A stretch of 7,273 nt of DNA, from positions 1-7,273 of the forward strand of contig SHZL01000140.1 in assembly GCA_009692275.1 (NCBI GenBank), given 5' to 3'. The notes under the pieces were generated by a model. The model did not search any database, had not been told where the DNA came from, and saw only the letters and a program-made list of their open reading frames with translations. The position numbers and the translations under genes are program-made. Positions 1 to 4,994 of the stretch are shown here, one piece after another (the stretch's first letter is position 1; the number at the start of each line of letters is the position of its first letter). The stretch is from Lysobacterales bacterium. GTDB lineage: Bacteria; Pseudomonadota; Gammaproteobacteria; Xanthomonadales; SZUA-36.

Positions 1-108
1 GTCATACACGTCATACTGCGTGACTATCATTGGTACGTATGATGTGACGCTCCAGGAACGAAAAACGAAATAAGAGCGATTCTCAGCACGTTTGAGTAGG
101 CCAAGCAT
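1..108 (-). CDS. Possible start of a hypothetical gene running off the left edge
   Basis: From ATG at 108 a minus-strand frame stays open for 36 codons to the edge (begins MLGLLKRAENRSYFVFRSW). The same frame has no stop back to a TAA at 193-195, making 64 open codons. The only purine-rich site, AGGA, directly abuts the ATG, which is too close for a normal ribosome site. No family is recognised. An open stretch of this length can arise by chance, so this is a weak call; flanking sequence would decide it. Confidence 0.2.
   Translation of the reverse strand, partial: MLGLLKRAENRSYFVFRSWSVTSYVPMIVTQYDVYD
7..46. repeat. Imperfect inverted repeat with repeated TCATAC half-sites
   Basis: CACGTCATAC (7-16) and GTATGATGTG (37-46) are inverted copies matching at nine of ten positions, 20 bases apart. 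A third GTCATAC copy lies at 1-7, nine bases before the one at 10-16. Between the arms, ATCAT (26-30) and ATGAT (39-43) form a smaller inverted pair. Such an arrangement could be a protein-binding site or a recombination arm site; the element may extend beyond the left edge. Confidence 0.4.
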
Positions 109-199
109 TCCTAAAGAGTCGGCCAGATGCGGCCAAGTGACGTTTCTACTATCACCGATCGACGAGCGTCGGGGCGTCCTGTTTCTGCCAATTTAAATT

Positions 200-400
200 C
201 TATTTGTAAATAGCCTCTAAAACAGCATCCTGCCACAGTAAATCCCATGGCTCAGGGTCCATATACGTCAGTTCAGACGTTTCCCCATCAGCCGCGAACG
301 ACCATTGAAATTTAACCACGGTTCCCGCCTGAAGATAATGCTTCAATATTTCGTCCTTCAACTCTGGATCATCTTTTGCCACCTTTGACAGTTCGAACAT
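200..400 (-). CDS. Small hypothetical protein, 66 residues (possibly the C-terminal part of an amber-interrupted gene)
   Basis: The product begins MFELSKVAKDDPELKDEI and ends WQDAVLEAIYK. It is acidic, with an apparent amphipathic helix at about residues 3-25 and a Trp-rich acidic C-terminal part (FQWSFAADG, MDPEPWDLLWQD). No signal peptide, membrane segment or recognised family is seen. The start is doubtful: no Shine-Dalgarno sequence precedes the ATG at 400. The frame extends upstream only to a TAG at 422-424, beyond which the same frame is open to the ATG at 583. This suggests the C-terminal part of a longer gene more than an independent gene, although reinitiation across 21 bases is possible. 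The balanced, protein-like composition is the main argument that it is or was coding. Confidence 0.45.
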   Translation of the reverse strand: MFELSKVAKDDPELKDEILKHYLQAGTVVKFQWSFAADGETSELTYMDPEPWDLLWQDAVLEAIYK

Positions 401-410
401 GTTGCTATCG

Positions 411-427
411 GCGTCGCTGCGCTACGC
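411..427 (-). other. Imperfect hairpin containing the TAG stop of the 53-codon frame
   Basis: On the minus strand, GCGTAGC and GCGACGC flank a GCA loop and pair at six of seven positions. The TAG stop (422-424) lies in the 5' arm. A small stem at this place could affect termination or coupling, or simply be chance in a GC-rich patch. Confidence 0.3.
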
Positions 428-583
428 TGGTCCTATTATTTCCTTTGCCCGGTCTGGATGTTCTTGTACGAAACGAGCATAAGCAGGCCCTAGTTGAGCG
501 TCGGGTGATATCATCTGGCGATGCAAACTCTCAGAAATGGTGCCCGTAAACGCTACGAATTTTACTCCCTTTTCTGTTTCCAT
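422..583 (-). CDS. Small hypothetical protein, 53 codons (possibly the N-terminal part of an amber-interrupted gene)
   Basis: The frame begins with ATG at 583, six bases after a G-rich Shine-Dalgarno-like tract, and ends at TAG (422-424). The product starts METEKGVKFVAFTGTI and ends RAKEIIGPA. It looks like a soluble cytoplasmic protein with a mix of charged and hydrophobic residues; there is no signal peptide or membrane helix, and I recognise no family. After the TAG the same frame continues through seven codons and then through the whole 66-codon frame at 400-200, so the two could be one gene of 127 codons with an internal amber. It lies 74 bases beyond the 3' end of the tRNA-Leu gene on the same strand, in DNA of lower GC. 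Being short and without recognised homology, it may also be non-coding. Confidence 0.4.
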   Translation of the reverse strand: METEKGVKFVAFTGTISESLHRQMISPDAQLGPAYARFVQEHPDRAKEIIGPA

Positions 584-589
584 TCGACG

Positions 590-597
590 CCCCCCCC
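590..597 (-). repeat. Homopolymer of eight C (G on coding strand) before a small gene start
   Basis: Eight consecutive C bases, read as G on the minus strand, end six bases before the ATG of the 53-codon frame at 583. They form the only Shine-Dalgarno-like sequence there (AGGGGG). A tract of this length is prone to slippage and could vary the spacing of the ribosome site. No evidence of variation is available from one sequence. Confidence 0.6.
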
Positions 598-657
598 TTC
601 TTCAGTAGCACCAACCTTTAGAGTCCATGGGTTAATGTAGCTGTATTTTCAAGAAGA

Positions 658-744
658 TGGTGCCGAAGGTCGGACTCGAACCGACACTCTGTTTCCAGAA
701 CTGGATTTTGAGTCCAGCGCGTCTACCAGTTCCGCCACTTCGGC
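658..744 (-). tRNA. leuX: tRNA-Leu (anticodon CAA)
   Basis: An 87-nt gene folds completely as a class II tRNA. The acceptor stem GCCGAAG pairs with CTTCGGC, the D stem GCG pairs with CGC around a GGTAGA-containing loop, and the anticodon stem CTGGA/TCCAG carries loop CTCAAAA. The long variable arm has TCTG/CAGA closed by GAAA, and the T stem GTCGG/CCGAC has loop TTCGAGT. The CCA end is encoded at 658-660. The anticodon CAA is at 708-710 and reads UUG leucine codons. The sequence closely resembles E. coli leuX, a known integration site for genomic islands. It has its own promoter upstream and no clear terminator downstream. Confidence 0.98.
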
Positions 745-773
745 AATGTGCGTGAGGTACCAGGGAGGCGCAG

Positions 774-802
774 ATTATAGCCACCTCGAACCGGTCTGAC
801 CA
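774..802 (-). promoter_or_regulatory. Sigma-70-type promoter of the tRNA-Leu gene
   Basis: On the minus strand a perfect -10 box TATAAT (774-779) lies 17 bases after a -35-like TGGTCA (797-802, four of six matches to TTGACA). It is followed by a GC-rich stretch (CTGCGCCTCC). The mature tRNA begins at 744, so a start near 767 would leave a short leader. A GC-rich discriminator is a known feature of stringently controlled tRNA and rRNA promoters; stringent control here is inference. Confidence 0.7.
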
Positions 803-861
803 GCGATTTGCTGCCACCGATTTTGGTGGCCTTACCAAGCCAGTCCTAGAGCCGGTCTGAC
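791..861. repeat. 10-bp direct repeat CCGGTCTGAC flanking the hairpin
   Basis: The exact decamer CCGGTCTGAC occurs at 791-800, overlapping the -35 region of the tRNA promoter, and again at 852-861, inside the last codons of the metX-family gene. The copies are 61 bases apart with the 813-830 hairpin between them. It may be a chance or duplication remnant; no function is known to me. Confidence 0.5.
813..830 (-). other. Hairpin after the acyltransferase gene (possible weak transcript end)
   Basis: GCCACC (813-818) and GGTGGC (825-830) form a perfect six-base-pair stem with a six-base loop, 16 bases past the metX-family stop. On the transcribed strand no run of T follows, so this is not a canonical intrinsic terminator. 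It could still stabilise the mRNA 3' end. A further GCCACC at 780-785 could compete for the same GGTGGC. Confidence 0.35.
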
Positions 862-1961
862 TCCATTTCCAATACTTTTTGCAGGTACGATGCAATGGCG
901 GGTTTGAACCGATCGTAATCTACCAGGAAGGAGTCGTGGCCCTGGTCTGAAGGTAATGCAACAAGCTCCGCATCAATTTCATTGGCTGCCAATGCCTCGG
1001 CTATGTCGCGCTGCTGGTGCAAAGGGAACAGGATATCCGAGTCGACTCCGATGATGCAGGCTGAATCCAGCTCGATATGGCTCAGTGCATCGGTCAGCGA
1101 TTGATGTCCATCGGCCACATTGAACCAGTCCATTGCGCGCGAGAGGTATACGTAGGCGCAGGGATCGTACTGCACCACGAATTTTCGCGCTGCATTCTCC
1201 AGGTAGAACTCAACCTTGTAATTCATGCCGAAAACCTGCGGCTTGTACTTGGTCTGCGGCTGGCGTCCAAAGCGTTTGCGCCATTCACGCGCCGAGCGGT
1301 AGGTAATCATCCCCAGCTTGCGCGCCAGCCGCATTCCCGTCCATGGCCAACTTTCCGGCGTGTAGTTACCATCATGCCAATTCGGATCGGTAACAATCGC
1401 CTCGCGTTGCAGCGAGCGGATCGCAATGCTGAAGGGCTCTGCCCACGCGGAACTGGATACCGCCAGGAAATGTCGCGCGCCTGCCGGGTGCTGGTACAGC
1501 CAGGCCAAGCCGCTCATTCCACCCATGGAGGGACCAACCATGGTGCGCAATTGTTCAATCCCGAGATGATTCAGCACCAGCTGCGCTGCGGCAGCAATGT
1601 CCCAAATTGTAAGTTCGGGAAAATCCAGCCGGTATGGCTTGCCCGTGGCTGGATTGATGCTTGCCGGCCCCGTTGAGCCTTTACAGCTGCCGATAGAATT
1701 GATGCAAATGACAAAATTACTGTCGGTGTCTATGGGTCTTCCGGGGCCAATGACAGGCTCCCACCACCCCTCGGTTGGATCCATGGAATTTGATGCGGCA
1801 TGCGCGCTCGGAGAAATGCCGGTCAGGATCATGACGGCGTTGGAACGATTGTGGTCAAGCTCGCCCCAGGTCTCATATGCCAGTGTCAGCTCAGCTACAC
1901 TTCCCCCGCGACGGAAAGCGAAGGGCTTCCTGCTATGCAAGAACTGAGTTGCGCCGCTCAT
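846..1961 (-). CDS. metX: MetX-family alpha/beta-hydrolase O-acyltransferase; probably serine (or homoserine) O-succinyltransferase type
   Basis: This cytoplasmic MetX-fold enzyme transfers an acyl group from acyl-CoA to the hydroxyl of homoserine or serine, feeding methionine or cysteine synthesis. From the ATG at 1961 it has 371 residues, normal for the family. The nucleophile is S145 in GPSMGGM, with D309 in SDILFP and H342 in QGHDSF completing the triad. Several blocks differ from classical homoserine acetyltransferases: LTGISPSAHA (not LTGDSH), NSIGSCKGSTGPAS (not NVLGGC.GSTGP), and PFSIAIRSLQREAI. These match my memory of the serine O-succinyltransferase branch from Xanthomonas-like bacteria. 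No metW, the usual partner of metX, follows. The 1961 start has AGGA upstream and begins one base after the hydrolase TGA; an in-frame ATG at 2006 would add 15 unlikely residues overlapping that gene. The fold is certain; the substrate is inferred. Confidence 0.92.
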   Translation of the reverse strand: MSGATQFLHSRKPFAFRRGGSVAELTLAYETWGELDHNRSNAVMILTGISPSAHAASNSMDPTEGWWEPVIGPGRPIDTDSNFVICINSIGSCKGSTGPASINPATGKPYRLDFPELTIWDIAAAAQLVLNHLGIEQLRTMVGPSMGGMSGLAWLYQHPAGARHFLAVSSSAWAEPFSIAIRSLQREAIVTDPNWHDGNYTPESWPWTGMRLARKLGMITYRSAREWRKRFGRQPQTKYKPQVFGMNYKVEFYLENAARKFVVQYDPCAYVYLSRAMDWFNVADGHQSLTDALSHIELDSACIIGVDSDILFPLHQQRDIAEALAANEIDAELVALPSDQGHDSFLVDYDRFKPAIASYLQKVLEMESDRL

Positions 1962-1962
1962 T

Positions 1963-2916
1963 TCATTCCTGCAAGTTGGCTTTAATCCGGGTGAATTCGT
2001 GAACACCCGTCAAGCTGTTGTATATGAAGGTAACCATTTGCGCCGGTTTGATCCGGGTCTGGCCCAAAGCATCGTCCCATTGCGCAGTCGGCCTGGCGGC
2101 GATGACTTCCTCCAGTGATTTACCCTGGTCGATCAGGGCCTGGACATTGGCCTGGGCCTGAAGCAGAAAATCCCGATAAGCGGTCAACTCGGTTGGTGTG
2201 CTGACCGGACCATGCCCGGGAATGATGCGCGTGTCCTTATTGGTCATTGTCAGCGCCAACTCCACGCCCGCCAGGATTCCCTGCAGCGATCCGCCGCTGT
2301 CAAGATCGATAAAGGGATAAAGGCCATTGAAATAGATATCACCCATGTGGATGACGTTGCTCACCGGGAAGTGAATGATTGCATCACCATCCGTGTGGCC
2401 ATTGGCAACGTGAATGACCGTTACATCCTCCCCGTTCAGGTGCAAAGTGATGCGGTCGCTGAATGTGATCACGGGCAATGCGCCCGCAGCCCATGGTTCG
2501 GTGGTTTCATTCAGGAAATTATTGAATTGCCTGGTGCTCATGCGCTGGTAAACGTTGTCGTGTGCAACAATAACCGCTCCCGTGCCTGCAATGATTTCGT
2601 TGCCGCCCACATGGTCGGCATGATGATGGGTGTTGATGATGAAGCGGATAGGGCGATCACTGATCTTGCGGATTTCAGCCAGCAATTGCTGAGTAACCGG
2701 CTGAACCTGGTCGTCAACGATGTAAACCCCGTCCTTACCAGCAGAGATGCCTACGTTCCCTCCCTGGCCTTTGAGCATGGTGACCGTGTCCGACAACCGC
2801 GTGGCGACAAACTCCGGTGGCTTATCCTGTGCTGAACCAATGGCCGGCAGAATAAAGCAGGCACCCAATGCAAGGAGCCGCAGTGGAATGGGAATAGCAA
2901 TGAAGCGTTTTTTCAT
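1963..2916 (-). CDS. Exported metallo-beta-lactamase-fold hydrolase, substrate unknown
   Basis: The product has 317 residues and a complete MBL-fold dinuclear metal site: H97, H99, D101 and H102 in NTHHHADHVGGN, H174 in NGHTDGD, D193 in HMGDIYF and H235 in IPGHGP. An aspartate, not the cysteine of class B1 beta-lactamases, occupies the bridging position, which favours a general hydrolase of the glyoxalase-II/cyclase-like type over a true carbapenemase. Residues 1-29 form a signal peptide (basic MKKR, hydrophobic core, GSA before Q30), so the enzyme is probably periplasmic. LGAC at 17-20 is a weak alternative lipobox. The ATG has GGAG five bases upstream (GGAG-TCATC-ATG). It lies 19 bases after ccmI and one base before the metX-like start, so it is probably cotranscribed with both. 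The substrate cannot be predicted from sequence; a link to cytochrome maturation is only suggested by position. Confidence 0.9.
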   Translation of the reverse strand: MKKRFIAIPIPLRLLALGACFILPAIGSAQDKPPEFVATRLSDTVTMLKGQGGNVGISAGKDGVYIVDDQVQPVTQQLLAEIRKISDRPIRFIINTHHHADHVGGNEIIAGTGAVIVAHDNVYQRMSTRQFNNFLNETTEPWAAGALPVITFSDRITLHLNGEDVTVIHVANGHTDGDAIIHFPVSNVIHMGDIYFNGLYPFIDLDSGGSLQGILAGVELALTMTNKDTRIIPGHGPVSTPTELTAYRDFLLQAQANVQALIDQGKSLEEVIAARPTAQWDDALGQTRIKPAQMVTFIYNSLTGVHEFTRIKANLQE

Positions 2917-2935
2917 GATGACTCCGCCCGGAAGA

Positions 2936-4039
2936 TTATTCTACTTTCTGGCCCAGGATCAGTTGCGTGAGCTCGCCGTTTGCAAGGTCTACCTGGGTGC
3001 TTGTGCTCTGCCAGTCGCCGGCGACGGGTGTTGGCTGGCCGGTGAGAGACAACCGCGCTTGCAGTTTTATCCCGGCACTCAGGGAAATGGGCCGCTGAGG
3101 CATCATGCTGTCCTTGTCGGTCAAGGTCAATTGCAGCGGTAATACGGGCTGGCTTATGCGCCGAACGCCCAAGGGTGGACCACCTGAGGATCCCGCCTCT
3201 CTGGCAATGATGAATAACACCGCACCGTTCGGGATTTGCGGCATAGCTGCCGTTGCAGATGCGCCGAGCGCAACGTTGATTACCACTCCAGGCCAGCTCT
3301 CCGCTGCCACAGTTTCCGCCTCGGCCGCGGTTTTCTGTTCCGCGGCAGTTTTCGCCTCCGCGGCAATTTTCGGCGCTGCGATGGTTGGCGACGGTTCACC
3401 GAGGCGCGTTCGCGCTTGTGTAATCTGCTCGGTCACTGTCTGGGATACCGGGCCATCGGGCTGGACTTGCATTAACAGACGCTCCCACCAGCCTATTGCA
3501 CTGCGGTCATCACCAGTTTGGGCGGCAGCAATGCCGAGCAACCACAAGCCTTTCTGCAATGTAGGATCAGCCTTAACTGCCTGCTCCAACAGGGCAGTCA
3601 TTTCCGCAGTAATCTGGGGATTGCCCGAGGCAAAAAGACGCGCTTCCACCAGCTCAACCACAATCAACGCTTGCCCCGGTGCAAGGCGCTGAGCTGTTTC
3701 CAGTGCCTGCACCGCCTTTGGGTAGTTTTGCAGTGACTTGTAGCTGCGGCCCAGCAACACCCAGCCTTCAATATCATCGGGAGATTCGCTCAGGCGTTGG
3801 CGCAGTTGCTCTGTCAATGTAGCCATGTCGCCATCAGCAGGGACACCTGAGGTCATTGCTTCTGGACTGAGTGCCGCCGGAGTTCCAACGCCCTGGTACA
3901 TCCAGTAGATAATCAGCGGCAGTGCCATGACGGCAGCCACTGCTGCTAATCTCCATCTTGAATGGCTGCGCACCAGTGGCCAGAGGGTTATCGCTCCGGC
4001 CAGCAGCACGATGAATAATGAGATGCCCCAAAACATCAT
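2936..4039 (-). CDS. ccmI: CcmI, TPR-containing apocytochrome c chaperone
   Basis: CcmI (CycH) binds the C-terminal helix of apocytochromes c and presents them to CcmF/CcmH. The product has 367 residues. Two membrane helices (about 2-22 and 30-48) flank a short basic cytoplasmic loop (RSHSRWR). A TPR region follows at about 73-200 (for example EGWVLLGRSYKSLQNYPKAV and GLWLLGIAAAQTGDDRSAI). A linker of three hexapeptide repeats rich in Ala and Glu spans about 226-243, and the C-terminal periplasmic domain covers about 250-367. This two-part layout fits the bipartite CcmI-1/CcmI-2 architecture. The first ATG overlaps the ccmH stop (ATGATG, so either of two adjacent ATGs could be used). The TAA stop is 19 bases before the next gene. 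The CcmI family is less conserved than CcmF, but position and architecture make the call safe. Confidence 0.94.
   Translation of the reverse strand: MMFWGISLFIVLLAGAITLWPLVRSHSRWRLAAVAAVMALPLIIYWMYQGVGTPAALSPEAMTSGVPADGDMATLTEQLRQRLSESPDDIEGWVLLGRSYKSLQNYPKAVQALETAQRLAPGQALIVVELVEARLFASGNPQITAEMTALLEQAVKADPTLQKGLWLLGIAAAQTGDDRSAIGWWERLLMQVQPDGPVSQTVTEQITQARTRLGEPSPTIAAPKIAAEAKTAAEQKTAAEAETVAAESWPGVVINVALGASATAAMPQIPNGAVLFIIAREAGSSGGPPLGVRRISQPVLPLQLTLTDKDSMMPQRPISLSAGIKLQARLSLTGQPTPVAGDWQSTSTQVDLANGELTQLILGQKVE
3311..3364 (-). repeat. Three-copy 18-nt repeat in ccmI encoding a hexapeptide linker
   Basis: Within ccmI, residues 226-243 read as three near-identical hexapeptides: AAEAKT, AAEQKT and AAEAET, followed by VAAE. 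At DNA level this is an imperfect 18-base tandem repeat in phase with the codons. It lies between the TPR region and the C-terminal domain, so it is best read as an extendable Ala/Glu/Lys helical or flexible linker. Repeat number may vary between strains. Confidence 0.75.
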
Positions 4040-4461
4040 TCGAATCGCTCTTCATCTGCGGTTGCGAGAATCCGGTTACGACGTCGGATGGCAAATATGA
4101 TTACCAACGCTCCGCCCAGCAGTAGGGTAAACGGAAGGGCCCACAGGAGCAGCGTATTGCCGCCGACCTCCGGGCGGTAGAGTACGAAATCCCCGTATCG
4201 ATCCACCAGGAAGGCCTTGATTTCCTCATCACTGCGCCCGGTCATCATCATTTTGTGGATTTCCACGCGCAGATCCTGCGCCAGCGGCGCATCTGAGTCA
4301 GCAAGGTGCTGGTTTTGACAAACCAGGCAGCGCAACTCCTCGGTCAGTGCCTGGTAGCGGGTTTCCTGGGCAGAGTTTTCAAACACCAGGGGCTCTGCTG
4401 CTTGCATGGGTAAAGCAAGCACGAGGCCCAGGAACAGCACTGAAAAAAGTCTGATCATCAC
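4036..4461 (-). CDS. ccmH: CcmH (CcmL-type), CXXC thiol protein of the heme lyase complex
   Basis: This small periplasmic thiol-disulfide protein acts with CcmG on the apocytochrome CXXCH site and belongs to the CcmFHI heme-ligation complex. The product has 141 residues. A signal peptide covers about residues 1-21 (VLALPMQAA, then EP), the redox motif LRCLVCQN has C45 and C48, and a C-terminal membrane segment covers about 104-125, followed by the basic RRRNR on the cytoplasmic side. It corresponds to the N-terminal domain of E. coli CcmH; the TPR part is the separate gene ccmI here, as in Pseudomonas and rhizobia. The start is ambiguous. GTG at 4461 sits six bases after an AGG, and the next codon is ATG (4458), which makes a TGATG overlap with the ccmG stop; the ATG start would give 140 residues. 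The stop overlaps ccmI as ATGA. Confidence 0.96.
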   Translation of the reverse strand: MMIRLFSVLFLGLVLALPMQAAEPLVFENSAQETRYQALTEELRCLVCQNQHLADSDAPLAQDLRVEIHKMMMTGRSDEEIKAFLVDRYGDFVLYRPEVGGNTLLLWALPFTLLLGGALVIIFAIRRRNRILATADEERFE

Positions 4462-4994
4462 GGACTGCCTGCCATGGGCTGCAGTCGCGGGAGGATCTCA
4501 TTTTGTATGACATCAGGCGTCAGTGCGCCAATTTGTTTGAAAAGTATCCGGCCTGAGGCATCCACGAGAAAAGATTCAGGTGCGGCGTACACGCCGAAAT
4601 CAATTGCGATGCGGCCACGGGTATCCGCCAGGTTCAGTGCGTACGGGTTGCCATACTGCTGCAGCCAATCCAGCGCGTCCTGTCGTGCATCGCGGTAGTT
4701 CAGCCCGATAACGCGGACCTTGCCTGATGCCGCCAGGGCCTTTAGTACGGGATGCTCTATTCGGCAGGTCACACACCAACTGGCCCAGACATTGAGCAGG
4801 AATGGTTCGCCGATCAAGTCTGCCTGGCTCACCGTGTCCGTCTCCTGGCCGAGCAACGGCAGGCGGAATTCTGGAATTTCTCTTCCGATCAGAGGTGAGG
4901 GCAGGTCGGTTTTGTGATCAGAAAGGGTCAACCCTACCGCGAGTAATACACCCAGCAGCAGGAACAAAAGCAAGGGTAGTAATCGTCCGATCAC
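4458..4994 (-). CDS. ccmG: CcmG/DsbE, membrane-anchored thiol:disulfide oxidoreductase
   Basis: CcmG (DsbE) is a periplasmic thioredoxin-fold reductant tethered by an N-terminal membrane helix. It draws electrons from the DsbD/CcdA route and keeps the apocytochrome CXXCH cysteines, or the CcmH cysteines, reduced for heme attachment. The 178-residue product has a hydrophobic anchor at residues 4-24, then the thioredoxin domain. The active site NVWASWCVTC places the redox cysteines at C74 and C77, followed by the acidic E80 found in the CcmG group. The cis-proline loop GVYAAPESFLVD has P139. The start is GTG: no ATG occurs at the N-terminus, GGAG lies eight bases upstream, and the GTG overlaps the ccmF stop as GTGA. 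The TGA stop touches the ccmH start. Length and motifs are normal for the family. Confidence 0.97.
   Translation of the reverse strand: MIGRLLPLLLFLLLGVLLAVGLTLSDHKTDLPSPLIGREIPEFRLPLLGQETDTVSQADLIGEPFLLNVWASWCVTCRIEHPVLKALAASGKVRVIGLNYRDARQDALDWLQQYGNPYALNLADTRGRIAIDFGVYAAPESFLVDASGRILFKQIGALTPDVIQNEILPRLQPMAGSP

Noticed and set aside
521..637. Short plus-strand frame from the ATG at 521
   Set aside because: It reads through the C8 tract with a proline run and low-complexity composition, and it opposes the more protein-like minus-strand frame.
1..657. Second copy of the tRNA-Leu 3' end (attachment-site repeat)
   Set aside because: I looked for repeats of the GTTCGAGTCC/CTTCGGCACCA segment and found none in the window, so no att site is claimed.
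813..830. Intrinsic terminator for the ccm-metX transcript
   Set aside because: The hairpin is real but no T run follows on the minus strand, so it is listed only as a hairpin.
632..895. 87-codon minus-strand frame across the tRNA
   Set aside because: It runs through the tRNA-Leu gene, its promoter and the end of the metX-family gene; translated tRNA sequence explains its apparent openness.
1959..2006. Upstream ATG extending the metX-family protein by 15 residues
   Set aside because: It would overlap the hydrolase gene by 44 bases and add residues unlike the family; the ATG at 1961 has an AGGA site and a tight stop-start junction.
2212..2835. 207-codon plus-strand open frame
   Set aside because: It lies entirely opposite the MBL hydrolase, whose metal motifs are intact; the plus-strand translation shows no family features.
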